Shown one piece after another: positions 40,306 to 48,933 of a stretch of DNA of 64,000 bases. The DNA is from JAPLZH01 sp964450345 (GTDB lineage: Bacteria; Patescibacteriota; Minisyncoccia; Phycocordibacterales; PALSA-1337). The stretch lies in the NCBI GenBank assembly GCA_964450345.1, contig CAYVEL010000002.1, positions 1 to 64,000 of the forward strand, read 5' to 3'. The first letter of the stretch is position 1. The number at the start of each line of letters is the position of its first letter. Position numbers and translations under genes: made by a program. The notes below the pieces were generated by a model. It worked only from the letters and a program-made list of their open reading frames with translations. It did no database searches and was not told the DNA's origin.

Positions 40306-40731
40306 TTAAATAAACTCGATCTTGTCGCCCTTCTTTAGGAAAACGACAGCCTTCTTAACACCACTCTTAGTACCGAACTTTCCACGTACAAAGACAGTTT
40401 TAGCAGGTAGGTTGATAATGTTTATTTTTACAGGCTCGACTTTATATTTATCCTTAATAGCCTTGTAAATTTTACCCTTTGTAGCACCCTTAGATACTAC
40501 GAAAGTGTATACACCCTTGTCAGATAGAATGGCTGCTTTCTCAGCTACTCTTGGGGCGATAATGACACCTTTAACAAGTTCCTTAGAATCCTTAACTTCT
40601 TCAGCTTTTTTGTCAGTCTTTTTAACTGCAACAGCTTTAGTAGCCTTAGTCTTCTTTTCTGGCTTGTTCTCGGCCTTAACTACGGCCTTAGCGTCCTTCT
40701 TTTCTTCTGTATTTTTCTTGAATAATGCCAT
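40306..40731 (-). CDS. rplW: Ribosomal protein uL23 with N-terminal extension
   Basis: 141 residues; the first ~55 form a K/A/E-rich low-complexity extension absent from E. coli L23 (100 residues). The L23 core follows (IIAPRVAEKAAILSDKGVYTFVVSKGATKGKIYKAIKDKYKVEPVKINIINLPAK). L23 lies at the tunnel exit and docks SRP and trigger factor. Confidence 0.95.
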   Translation of the reverse strand: MALFKKNTEEKKDAKAVVKAENKPEKKTKATKAVAVKKTDKKAEEVKDSKELVKGVIIAPRVAEKAAILSDKGVYTFVVSKGATKGKIYKAIKDKYKVEPVKINIINLPAKTVFVRGKFGTKSGVKKAVVFLKKGDKIEFI

Positions 40732-40742
40732 TGTATTAATTA

Positions 40743-41408
40743 TTACTTACTTAACTTTCCACTTATAAGTGACAAAGTTTCTTTAGGATTCTCAATAATG
40801 ATGAATCTATGCTTTAGAGCTGAAACAGGATTAATGTTTCTAAATTCATCAGTTTCAATAGTTCCGATATTTCCGAAGCTCTTTGATGCAACTTCGTTCT
40901 TACCGTTCAGACCGATCCAAGCAAGGTTACCACTTCTTCTTGAAAGTCTCTCGTAACCTTTAATTCCTGAAAGGGCTGTAACTACTGCTTTAGCTTCTTT
41001 AGTTTTAGGAGCTGCGAATGAAAGAGATTCTACGAATAGAATTTCTCCATCCTTAAACTTCTTAGAAAGAATAGTGAACAAAGCCTTAGCTTTCATTTTC
41101 TTACTAACTTTTCTTACGAAGTTCTTATCATTTCTAGGACCGTGAGCCACACCTCCACCTACCCAGATAGGAGATCTTCTAGAACCGTGTCTAGCTCTAC
41201 CAGTTCCCTTCTGCTGCCATGGCTTCTTACCAGTACCTGATACTTCGCCACGAGTCTTAGTGTGAGCAATATTTTCACGAGCAGTAGACATCATAGATGT
41301 CACTACCTGGTGAACCAAGTCTGCATTCCAATCAAGACCAAAAACATCCTTAGGAAGTTCGATCTTTCCTGATTCTGCACCTTTTTGAGTATATAGTTTT
41401 GCTTCCAT
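40743..41408 (-). CDS. rplD: Ribosomal protein uL4
   Basis: 221 residues; the tunnel-lining loop KTRGEVSGTGKKPWQQKGTGRARHGSRRSPIWVGGGVAHGPRN is intact. In E. coli L4 represses the S10 operon. It is 9 nt downstream of rplC. Confidence 0.97.
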   Translation of the reverse strand: MEAKLYTQKGAESGKIELPKDVFGLDWNADLVHQVVTSMMSTARENIAHTKTRGEVSGTGKKPWQQKGTGRARHGSRRSPIWVGGGVAHGPRNDKNFVRKVSKKMKAKALFTILSKKFKDGEILFVESLSFAAPKTKEAKAVVTALSGIKGYERLSRRSGNLAWIGLNGKNEVASKSFGNIGTIETDEFRNINPVSALKHRFIIIENPKETLSLISGKLSK

Positions 41409-41417
41409 GTTAGTTTA

Positions 41418-42026
41418 TTATCCTCTTATCTCAAGAAGGGTACCGCGACGACCTGGTACTGCTCCTTTAACTAATAAATAGTTGTTTGTAGGATCAACAT
41501 TCATTACTTTCAAACCCTGAACAGTAACTCTTGTTCCTCCCATTCTACCGGCCATTCGCATTGCCTTTGGAACTCTCGTTCTAAGACCGCTACCGATAGA
41601 ACCTGGCTCTCTTTCAGAGTGTTTCTGACCGTGAGTTCTAGGACCACCGCCGAAGCCGTGTCTCTTAACTACACCTTGGAAACCCTTACCCTTTGTGATA
41701 CCTGATATATTTACATATTCTCCAGGCTGGAAAACAGATAAATCTATTTTATCTCCTCTCTTAAGAGTAGTTTCTGAATCGAGAAGGAACTCCCTAAGGT
41801 GCGCGAATGCACCAAGGTCCTTAAGGTGTCCTTTCTCTGGTTTTGACAATTTATTCTCGCGCTTCACTCCTGAACCCAATTGCACCGCTACATAGCCTTC
41901 TTTCTCTTTAGATTTGACCTGTGTAACGGTGTTTGGAGCTACCTCAATGATCGTGACAGGGGTTACAACACCCTCGGCATCGAACATCTGTGCCATTTCT
42001 TTCTTAACACCGATTATGAATTTCAT
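41418..42026 (-). CDS. rplC: Ribosomal protein uL3
   Basis: 202 residues; KFIIGVKKEMAQMFDAEG at the start and GFQGVVKRHGFGGGPRTHGQKHSEREPGSIG in the centre, with the methylatable Q context. It is an early 50S assembly protein near the peptidyl transferase centre. 4 nt downstream of rpsJ. Confidence 0.97.
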   Translation of the reverse strand: MKFIIGVKKEMAQMFDAEGVVTPVTIIEVAPNTVTQVKSKEKEGYVAVQLGSGVKRENKLSKPEKGHLKDLGAFAHLREFLLDSETTLKRGDKIDLSVFQPGEYVNISGITKGKGFQGVVKRHGFGGGPRTHGQKHSEREPGSIGSGLRTRVPKAMRMAGRMGGTRVTVQGLKVMNVDPTNNYLLVKGAVPGRRGTLLEIRG

Positions 42027-42030
42027 AGGA

Positions 42031-42393
42031 TTAGACCATCTTCACGTCAACGCTGACTCCTGATGGCATGCTTAAATTCGTAAGAGCCTCTATGATTTTC
42101 TGGTTTGGATTTAAGATATCGATAATTCTCTTATGAGTTCTCATCTCAAACTGTTCACGAGCGTTCTTGTGTACGAATGTTGATCTATTAACTGTGTACT
42201 TTTTAATTTCTGTTGGAAGAGGAATTGGTCCGTGGAACTGGACATCATACCTTACGGCTGTGTCCATGATCTGCTTCACGGATGCATCTAAGATTTTACT
42301 CTCATATGCCTTAACTCTAATTCTTAACTTAGAGATACCTTCTTCCTTTGAAAGCTTTACTTTTGCTGTCGTTTTCTTTGCATTAGCAGTCAT
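42031..42393 (-). CDS. rpsJ: Ribosomal protein uS10
   Basis: 120 residues, with a short basic N-terminal extension (about 18) before KLRIRVKAYESKILDASVKQIMDTA. GPIPLPTEIKKYTVNRSTFVHKNAREQFEMRTHKR is canonical. It also serves as NusE in antitermination. It lies 17 nt after tuf, so tuf and the S10 genes share a transcript. Confidence 0.97.
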   Translation of the reverse strand: MTANAKKTTAKVKLSKEEGISKLRIRVKAYESKILDASVKQIMDTAVRYDVQFHGPIPLPTEIKKYTVNRSTFVHKNAREQFEMRTHKRIIDILNPNQKIIEALTNLSMPSGVSVDVKMV

Positions 42394-42410
42394 TGGCGTA
42401 TTTGTAATTA

Positions 42411-43592
42411 TTAAGCGTTTATCTTAGTTACAACACCAGCTCCTACAGTCTTGCCTCCTTCACGGATAGCGAATCTCATCTTTTCTTCTAGAGCTACTGG
42501 AGCTACTAGCTTTACTTTGAATGTAACTGTATCACCTGGCATAACCATCTCTACACCTGCTGCTAGAGTTACTTCTCCAGTAACGTCTGTAGTTCTGATG
42601 TAGAACTGTGGCTTGTAACCATTGAAGAATGGGGTGTGTCTTCCTCCTTCTTCCTTCTTTAGAATGTAAACCTCGGCCTCGAAGTCTGTATGAGGCTTAA
42701 CAGAGCCAGTCTTTGCTAGAACCTGACCTCTGCTTACGTCTTCTTTTCTTGTACCTCTTAGAAGTAGACCTGCGTTATCACCGGCCTGACCTTCCTTAAG
42801 CTGCTTGTTAAACATTTCGATACCTGTAATAGCGGTCTTTGTTGTGTCTGTAAAACCAACGATTTCTACTTCGTCACCTAGTTTTATAACACCTCTTTCG
42901 ATACGACCTGTTACTACTGTTCCTCTACCTTCAATTGAGAAGATGTCCTCAATAGGCATTAGGAATGGCTTGTCTGTCTCACGAACTGGAGTAGGAATGT
43001 AAGTATCTAGAGCTGTCATAAGGTCCTTAATAGACTTTACCCACTCTGGCTTACCATCCATAGCACCTGTAGCTGAACCACGAATAACTGGAGCGTTAGC
43101 ACCGTCATACTGGTACTTTGTTAGAAGCTCTCTTGCTTCCTCTTCTACTAGGTCTACTAGTTCCTTATCTACTAGATCACACTTGTTTAGGAAAACTACG
43201 ATTCTTGGCACACCTACCTGACGTGCTAGAAGAACGTGTTCTCTTGACTGTGGCATAAGACCATCAGCTGCTGAAACTACAAGAATAGCACCGTCCATTT
43301 GAGCGGCACCTGTAATCATGTTCTTAATGTAATCTGCGTGTCCTGGAGCGTCGATGTGAGCATAGTGTCTTGCTTCAGACTCATACTCAACGTGCGCTAG
43401 AGAAATTGTAACAATCTTACTATCATCACGAACTGTACCACCCTTTGCGATATCAGCGTATGATTTAAGATTTGCTAGTCCATCCTTAGACTGTACTGCT
43501 AGGATAGATGTGGTAAGAGTTGTCTTACCATGGTCAACGTGGCCAATTGTACCAACGTTAACATGTGGCTTTGTTCTTATAAATTCTGCCAT
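42411..43592 (-). CDS. tuf: Elongation factor Tu
   Basis: 393 residues, complete. G1 GHVDHGKTT, switch II DAPGHADY, G4 NKCD, G5 region SATGAMDG (usually SALKALEG). It delivers aminoacyl-tRNA to the ribosome. It heads the S10 operon and is driven by a promoter at 43686-43713 with a leader of about 85 nt. No second tuf is in the window. Confidence 0.98.
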   Translation of the reverse strand: MAEFIRTKPHVNVGTIGHVDHGKTTLTTSILAVQSKDGLANLKSYADIAKGGTVRDDSKIVTISLAHVEYESEARHYAHIDAPGHADYIKNMITGAAQMDGAILVVSAADGLMPQSREHVLLARQVGVPRIVVFLNKCDLVDKELVDLVEEEARELLTKYQYDGANAPVIRGSATGAMDGKPEWVKSIKDLMTALDTYIPTPVRETDKPFLMPIEDIFSIEGRGTVVTGRIERGVIKLGDEVEIVGFTDTTKTAITGIEMFNKQLKEGQAGDNAGLLLRGTRKEDVSRGQVLAKTGSVKPHTDFEAEVYILKKEEGGRHTPFFNGYKPQFYIRTTDVTGEVTLAAGVEMVMPGDTVTFKVKLVAPVALEEKMRFAIREGGKTVGAGVVTKINA

Positions 43593-43685
43593 ATTGGTTA
43601 ATGTTATTACTAATAATAATTGGCGTTTAATGATTATGTTTTCGAGGCCATAAAGAAAAAACGACGCTGTTTTTGCGTAACGCTC

Positions 43686-43713
43686 ATAATATCAAAGATA
43701 CGCGTATTGTCAA
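43686..43713 (-). promoter_or_regulatory. Promoter of the tuf-S10 operon
   Basis: Minus strand TTGACA (43708-43713, perfect), 16-nt spacer, TATTAT (43686-43691). Confidence 0.8.
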
Positions 43714-43718
43714 TAAAA

Positions 43719-43736
43719 AAGCCCTCTGTGGGGCTT
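43719..43736 (-). terminator. Terminator of the peptidoglycan-binding protein gene
   Basis: AAGCCC / GGGCTT stem with a 6-nt loop, followed on the minus strand by TTTTTTATTG. It directly precedes the tuf -35. Confidence 0.8.
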
Positions 43737-43781
43737 CTTTATTTATTAATATAGCTGTTTTATAGTAAAAACCTATAAAAC

Positions 43782-44732
43782 CTAGTCATCCTCTACCTCA
43801 TTTTCGACCTCCCCAGTCTCATCCTCACCATTATCCTCCACCTTGTCTATAGTAGATGAATTCTGTTCATCCCCATTTTTAATAAAGAAAGGTGCGCTTG
43901 TATTTACTTTTAATATATCAAAGCCTCCTTTTACATATTTAACACCAGCAACTTCTATAGTGAAACCCTTCATTCCAGCACTTAGAGCATCACTCATGAA
44001 TTTTTTAATTTCTGGAGTAATATTAATTACAGTTTCTACCTTGTAACTATTATCCCCAAGATTCTCCCCTTTTCCATAAGCTATCTGAGCAATACTTTCC
44101 ATAAACCATTCCTTAGAACCTCCAGCTCTAAGAGAAATCACATATCCTTCAACATTAGATAAATTAGATTTAAAAACTAACTCGATCTTTTCACCTAATT
44201 TATATTTCTTATCCTTTTCCGGCTTAATGATATTTAGAAATGCATTAATATTCGCATTGCTATTCGGTCCCCAGGAAGAAACAGTCGAAGACCCTATATT
44301 CTCAGGTAAATCAACTTGAGGTGTGTCACCATACGGATGACAGATCATTCCATTAATTTTTCCTCTAGTCATTGGACCAAAAAATCCAGTCATAGGAAGA
44401 CCGTTTTTACCTTGATATTTAACCACAGCAGCGGCGACATCTTCGTTAAAAGATTCACTTTGTGTGTTTAAAAGACCGATCTTATTTAGATAATAAGACA
44501 TTCTAGAAACATCTTGCCCCTTATCTCCAATTCTTAAATCTCTTTCAAATTTTATACAATCTGAAGTTTTGACCGGCTCCTTAACCAATACTTGAAGCTT
44601 AGCAGTCTGTTCATCTGAAAGACCTAATATTTTTGATATTTGCAATAACTCATTAGAAGTTAGAGCTTGAACACTGACTGCACTAAACAGAAAAGAAAAA
44701 GCCAAACCTAGAACTAATAATTTTTTCTTCAT
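43782..44732 (-). CDS. Secreted protein with a peptidoglycan-binding domain
   Basis: 316 residues. Signal peptide (1-23, cleavage near VQA|LTS). Residues about 62-130 form a PG_binding_1 domain (FERDLRIGDKGQDVSRMSYYLNKIGLL...VVKYQGKNGLPMTGFFGPMTRGKI). A Ser/Asn linker leads to a C-terminal beta-rich domain and an acidic tail (about 295-316, mostly D/E). It likely anchors to the cell wall; no hydrolase motif is visible. It is inserted between fusA and tuf, which normally adjoin in the str operon, with its own promoter and terminator. Confidence 0.8.
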   Translation of the reverse strand: MKKKLLVLGLAFSFLFSAVSVQALTSNELLQISKILGLSDEQTAKLQVLVKEPVKTSDCIKFERDLRIGDKGQDVSRMSYYLNKIGLLNTQSESFNEDVAAAVVKYQGKNGLPMTGFFGPMTRGKINGMICHPYGDTPQVDLPENIGSSTVSSWGPNSNANINAFLNIIKPEKDKKYKLGEKIELVFKSNLSNVEGYVISLRAGGSKEWFMESIAQIAYGKGENLGDNSYKVETVINITPEIKKFMSDALSAGMKGFTIEVAGVKYVKGGFDILKVNTSAPFFIKNGDEQNSSTIDKVEDNGEDETGEVENEVEDD

Positions 44733-44798
44733 ATTTTATAAACAAAACATTTAAAGACCGTATTCGGTCTTCTATTAATAAGAGGTGGTTATGGAATA

Positions 44799-44826
44799 AT
44801 TATACCCTCGATGAAATATATAACAA
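44799..44826 (-). promoter_or_regulatory. Promoter of the peptidoglycan-binding protein gene
   Basis: Minus strand TTGTTA (44821-44826), 16-nt spacer, TATAAT (44799-44804). The leader contains an AAGACCG-AATA-CGGTCTT hairpin (44754-44771) just before the start. Confidence 0.5.
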
Positions 44827-44844
44827 GTCTTAGTTATTCACATA

Positions 44845-44883
44845 ACAAAACGCATATCTCAATGTAAAAGATATGCGTTTTGT
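44845..44883 (-). terminator. Terminator of fusA
   Basis: Perfect 15-bp stem ACAAAACGCATATCT / AGATATGCGTTTTGT with a 9-nt loop, 22 nt past the fusA stop. Confidence 0.75.
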
Positions 44884-44904
44884 GTTTTAAACTATTTTTA
44901 ACGA

Positions 44905-47052
44905 TTACTTACCTCTTGCCTCTACGATTTCCTTCTCAACATTTGGTGGAACAACTGCGTAATGATCGAATTCCATGTTTGCATTACCACGACCTTCTGT
45001 TAGAGAACGAAGCTGTGTGGTATAACCGAACATTTCTGAAAGTGGAACTGTAGCTCTTACCACCTTTAGACCATTTCCTCTGTCGTCCATACCTAGAATC
45101 TGACCTCTCTTTGATGAAAGACTTCCGTTAATATCTCCCATGAACTTCTCAGGGAATGTAACTTCAATCTTCATAATAGGCTCTAGAATAACAGGCTTTG
45201 CTCTTCTACATGCTTCCTGGAAAGCCTGAGAAGCTGCGATCTTATAAGCGATTTCTGATGAGTCCACATCGTGGTATGAACCGAATGTAAGTTCACAAGA
45301 GATGTCCACCATCTTAAATCCTGCTAGAAGACCTCTGTCCATAGCTTCCTTAACTCCCTTCTCTACTGCTGGAATAAATTCCTGAGGAATTACTCCACCC
45401 TTAATAGAATCAATGAACTCAAAGTGATCATATCTGCTAACGTTCTTAGGAATCTTTGCTTCTGGATCAAGTTTCTCCATAGGCTTAAGAGTAAGTTTAA
45501 CGTGACCGTACTGACCCTTACCTCCTGACTGCTTAATGTATTTATGTTCTGCTTCAGCTGTACCAAGAATAGTTTCTCTGTATGCTACTTGTGGCTTACC
45601 AACATTAGCCTCAACGCTGAATTCTCTTTTCATTCTATCTACCATGATATCAAGGTGTAACTCACCCATACCTGAGATAATAGTTTCATTTGTCTCTGCG
45701 TTTGAAGAAACCTTAAATGTTGGATCCTCATCGGTAAGCTTCTTAAGAGCCATACCCATTTTCTCCTGGTCTGCCTTTGTCTTAGGTTCAATTCTTAGAG
45801 ATACCACTGGTTCAACGAACTTAATAGGATCTAGAATAATAGGATTTGCTTCATCACATAGAGTGTGTGAAGTCTTAGCACCCTTTAGACCTACAGCAGC
45901 TGCGATTTCTCCAGCATAAACTCTCTTAACCTCTTCTCTCTTATCTGCCTGAAGTCTAACGATACGTCCTAGTCTCTCTTTTTCACCTGTTGTTACGTTA
46001 TAGATATAAGTACCAGCATCAATGAAACCTGAGTAAACACGGAAGAATGTAAGCTGACCTACGAATGGATCGTTCTGAAGCTTGAAAGCAAGAGCAGAAA
46101 AAGGTTCTGTATCAGAAGCATGTCTCTCTATATGATCTCCTGTATGTGGATCAATACCATGAACTGCAGGAATATCTAGAGGAGATGGAAGATAGTCTAC
46201 CACTGCATCTAGAACTAACTGTACTCCCTTGTTCTTAAGAGCAGAACCTGTGAATACTGGGAAAATCTTACAAGCAATAACAGCCTTTCTTAAAGCAGCC
46301 TTTAGTTCATCTACTGAAAATTCCTTACCGTCTAGATAACCCTGCATTAGTACATCGTCAGTTTCAGAAATCTTTTCTACTAGAATAGCTCTGTATTTCT
46401 TTGCTTCTTCTACGTATTCTGCTGGAATTTCTAATTCAATAACGTTAATACCCTTTTCACCTTCGAAGTTATAAGCCTTCATTTTTAGAAGATCTATAAC
46501 ACCGCTGTGATTTTCTTCTGTACCAATAGGAATCTGCATTCTTACTGCATTCTTATTTAGTCTGTCTAGAATTGATTGGAATGAGTTTTCGAAAGAAGCA
46601 CCCATTCTGTCTAGTTTGTTGATGAAACAGATACGAGGAACATTTCCTTCATCGGCATATCTCCAGTTTGTTTCTGACTGAGGTTCTACTCCGGCTACTC
46701 CATCGAATACCACTACTGCTCCGTCTAGCACTCTTAGTGATCTCTTTACTTCAGCTGTGAAGTCAATGTGACCAGGTGTATCAATAACATTGAAACGAAC
46801 CTTCTTTGAAGTGTCCTTTCCCATGTATGTAGGATTCCAGAAACAAGTAATAGCAGCTGCGGTAATTGTGATACCACGCTCTCTTTCCTGTTCCATCCAG
46901 TCAGTAACAGTAGCACCATCGTGCACCTCACCGATCTTATGAATCATACCTGTATAATAAAGAATTCTTTCGGAAGTTGTAGTTTTACCCGCATCAATGT
47001 GCGCAATAACTCCGAAGTTTCTTACTCTCTCCAATGGATAGTCTCTTTGCAT
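44905..47052 (-). CDS. fusA: Elongation factor G
   Basis: 715 residues, full length. G1 AHIDAGKTTT, switch II DTPGHIDF, G4 NKLDRMG, domain IV with YRETI and GGKGQYGHVKL, and the C-terminal domain V (PIMKIEVTFPEKFMGDINGSLSSKRG). It catalyses translocation and, with RRF, ribosome recycling. The shared-apex hairpin at 47159-47224 separates it from rpsG, so it probably has its own promoter in the 47053-47158 stretch; a TAATAT near 47080 is a candidate. Confidence 0.98.
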   Translation of the reverse strand: MQRDYPLERVRNFGVIAHIDAGKTTTSERILYYTGMIHKIGEVHDGATVTDWMEQERERGITITAAAITCFWNPTYMGKDTSKKVRFNVIDTPGHIDFTAEVKRSLRVLDGAVVVFDGVAGVEPQSETNWRYADEGNVPRICFINKLDRMGASFENSFQSILDRLNKNAVRMQIPIGTEENHSGVIDLLKMKAYNFEGEKGINVIELEIPAEYVEEAKKYRAILVEKISETDDVLMQGYLDGKEFSVDELKAALRKAVIACKIFPVFTGSALKNKGVQLVLDAVVDYLPSPLDIPAVHGIDPHTGDHIERHASDTEPFSALAFKLQNDPFVGQLTFFRVYSGFIDAGTYIYNVTTGEKERLGRIVRLQADKREEVKRVYAGEIAAAVGLKGAKTSHTLCDEANPIILDPIKFVEPVVSLRIEPKTKADQEKMGMALKKLTDEDPTFKVSSNAETNETIISGMGELHLDIMVDRMKREFSVEANVGKPQVAYRETILGTAEAEHKYIKQSGGKGQYGHVKLTLKPMEKLDPEAKIPKNVSRYDHFEFIDSIKGGVIPQEFIPAVEKGVKEAMDRGLLAGFKMVDISCELTFGSYHDVDSSEIAYKIAASQAFQEACRRAKPVILEPIMKIEVTFPEKFMGDINGSLSSKRGQILGMDDRGNGLKVVRATVPLSEMFGYTTQLRSLTEGRGNANMEFDHYAVVPPNVEKEIVEARGK

Positions 47053-47158
47053 ATAATATTAAAATTGCTTGTTAGCGAATGTGTTAAAGATATTACTATA
47101 GTTACGCCAAAAAGTCTATATTTTTATATACTCATTTAACGAATTTTGTTCTAATAGA

Positions 47159-47224
47159 AAAATTAAAAGACCTCCTTTTCGAGAGACTTACAATCGTCTC
47201 AAGAAAAGGAGGTCTTTTAATTTT
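47159..47224 (-). terminator. Hairpin terminator with TTACAATC apex (copy D), after rpsG
   Basis: 22-bp outer stem (47159-47180 with 47203-47224, core CCTCC/GGAGG), 2-nt mismatch, then GAGAC/GTCTC closed by TTACAATC (plus-strand reading). It starts 3 nt past the rpsG stop. Confidence 0.85.
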
Positions 47225-47227
47225 AGT

Positions 47228-47698
47228 TTACCAAGCGAAATGAGCAAATGCCTTGTTAGCTTCTGCCATTTTATGAGTGTTTTCTCTCTTCTTTACTGCT
47301 TCACCTTCATTCTTAGATGCAGCGATAATTTCATCTGAAAGTTTGATATGCATTGGCTTGCCTTTCTTGCTTCTAGCAGCTTCAATGATCCATTTCATAC
47401 CCATAGCGAGTCTTCTTTCTGGGCGTACTTCTCTAGGAACTTGATAGTTTGCACCACCAACTCTTCTAGATCTTACTTCCATAACTGGAGCTGCATTTTT
47501 AAGTGCTGCTTCAATAACTTCTATTGGATCTTCAACCTTAGCTTTGGTCTTAATCTCTTCTAGAGCTGCGTAAACTACTTTTCTGGCGGTATTTTTCTTA
47601 CCTGATTCCATTACGTAGTTAATTAGCTTACCAATCTTCTCGTTCTTATAAACGAGGTCTGGTTTAACTATATTTCTATTTCTTACTGGTCTTCTCAT
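47228..47698 (-). CDS. rpsG: Ribosomal protein uS7
   Basis: 156 residues; RRPVRNRNIVKPDLVYKNEKI and VEVRSRRVGGANYQVPREVRPERR are canonical. It nucleates 30S head assembly. It is 31 nt downstream of rpsL, followed immediately by a hairpin terminator that separates it from fusA. Confidence 0.97.
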   Translation of the reverse strand: MRRPVRNRNIVKPDLVYKNEKIGKLINYVMESGKKNTARKVVYAALEEIKTKAKVEDPIEVIEAALKNAAPVMEVRSRRVGGANYQVPREVRPERRLAMGMKWIIEAARSKKGKPMHIKLSDEIIAASKNEGEAVKKRENTHKMAEANKAFAHFAW

Positions 47699-47729
47699 TT
47701 TATTTAAAGTTTATCTTTATGATTTCAGA

Positions 47730-48149
47730 TTATTTCTTAGCAGCCTTTGGCTTCTTTGCTCCGTACTGGCTTCTTCCCTTCATTCTGCCTTCTACTCCTG
47801 ATGCATCGAATTTTCCACGTACTACTGTATATCTTAGTCCTACATCCTTTACACGACCACCTCTTAACTGAACTACTGAGTGTTCCTGTAGGTTGTGTCC
47901 AATACCTGGAATATAAGCTGTAACTTCCATACCATTACTTAGTCTTACTCTGGCAATCTTTCTGATAGCTGAGTTAGGCTTCTTAGGAGTCTTTGTAGTT
48001 ACCTTTGTACATACACCTCTCTTAAATGGTGCATTATAAAAAGTAGGTCTGTTGCTGATAGCATTGAAACCCTTAGTTAAAGCTACAGACTTAGATCTTC
48101 TTTTAGTCTGTACTCTGTTTCTTTTGATTAACTGATTAAGTGTAGGCAC
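47730..48149 (-). CDS. rpsL: Ribosomal protein uS12
   Basis: 139 residues from GTG at 48149. It contains CTKVTTKTPKKPNSAIRKIARVRL (with the Lys that mutates in streptomycin resistance in other species) and GGRVKDVGLRYTVVRG. It is central to decoding fidelity. First gene of the str operon, with a near-consensus promoter at 48202-48230. Confidence 0.97.
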   Translation of the reverse strand: MPTLNQLIKRNRVQTKRRSKSVALTKGFNAISNRPTFYNAPFKRGVCTKVTTKTPKKPNSAIRKIARVRLSNGMEVTAYIPGIGHNLQEHSVVQLRGGRVKDVGLRYTVVRGKFDASGVEGRMKGRSQYGAKKPKAAKK

Positions 48150-48201
48150 GGTTAAATTGTTTTAATATAATTAAAAATTGCTTTAGTTAAAGCGTCAGAA
48201 G

Positions 48202-48230
48202 AATATAGCAACTCAAGCTTAAAATGTCAA
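48202..48230 (-). promoter_or_regulatory. Promoter of rpsL-rpsG
   Basis: Minus strand TTGACA (48225-48230, perfect), 17-nt spacer, TATATT (48202-48207). Confidence 0.85.
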
Positions 48231-48271
48231 TCTCTTATACCACTTATTAGTAATATTTTTAAACTGCCAGA

Positions 48272-48883
48272 CTATAATCCAATATCAAAACCCATAATTA
48301 TTTTAAACAATCTAGAAATTATAGGATTTAGAAAGGCTACTCCAAATATGATAAATAAAAATAGTATTGGTAATGAATACTTTTCATAATAGGGTCTTAT
48401 TTTATAGAAAAACTTAGGAAAAAGGTTAAATAAGACCTTAGAACCATCTAAAGGAGCCACTGGAATAAGGTTAAAAACGCACAATAGTAGATTAATTACA
48501 ACTATAGCAACTAGGAATTTAATTGTAGCTAGTGATAAAGATGCATACATTATTCTAAAGACAATGCCTGTAATGATAGCTAGAAGTAGATTCGTAGCCG
48601 GACCAGCTAAAGCTATAGTGAGCTCTCCCCATCTAAGATTCTTTAGATTATTTGGATTATATTGAACAGGCTTTGCCCAACCAAAAGCACCAAAACCTGT
48701 AAGAGATGTAACCAAAGGAACTATCAATGACCCCACAAAGTCTAGATGCTTCACTGGATTAATAGTTAGCCTACCTTGAAGTTCTGGTGTATCATCACCC
48801 CATGCCACCGCTGTATAACCATGAGCGAGCTCATGAATTACAAGTGACATTATTGTAATAATAATAAAAATAATTGTATCCAT
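48272..48883 (-). CDS. M50-family site-2-type membrane metalloprotease
   Basis: 203 residues from ATG at 48883. Zinc motif H17-ELA-H21 in the first helix and the partner motif NLIPVAPLDGSKV (N-x2-P-x2-PLDG). About five transmembrane helices and no PDZ domain, so it is the minimal rhomboid-length M50B type that cuts transmembrane segments. The substrate is unknown. A start at 48991 would overlap the divergent rpmB gene by 58 nt and adds residues not conserved in the family, so it is rejected. Confidence 0.85.
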   Translation of the reverse strand: MDTIIFIIITIMSLVIHELAHGYTAVAWGDDTPELQGRLTINPVKHLDFVGSLIVPLVTSLTGFGAFGWAKPVQYNPNNLKNLRWGELTIALAGPATNLLLAIITGIVFRIMYASLSLATIKFLVAIVVINLLLCVFNLIPVAPLDGSKVLFNLFPKFFYKIRPYYEKYSLPILFLFIIFGVAFLNPIISRLFKIIMGFDIGL

Positions 48884-48933
48884 ACTTGCAATATTGCTAA
48901 TGTATGATAACATATTGCAACTAATAAACACAT

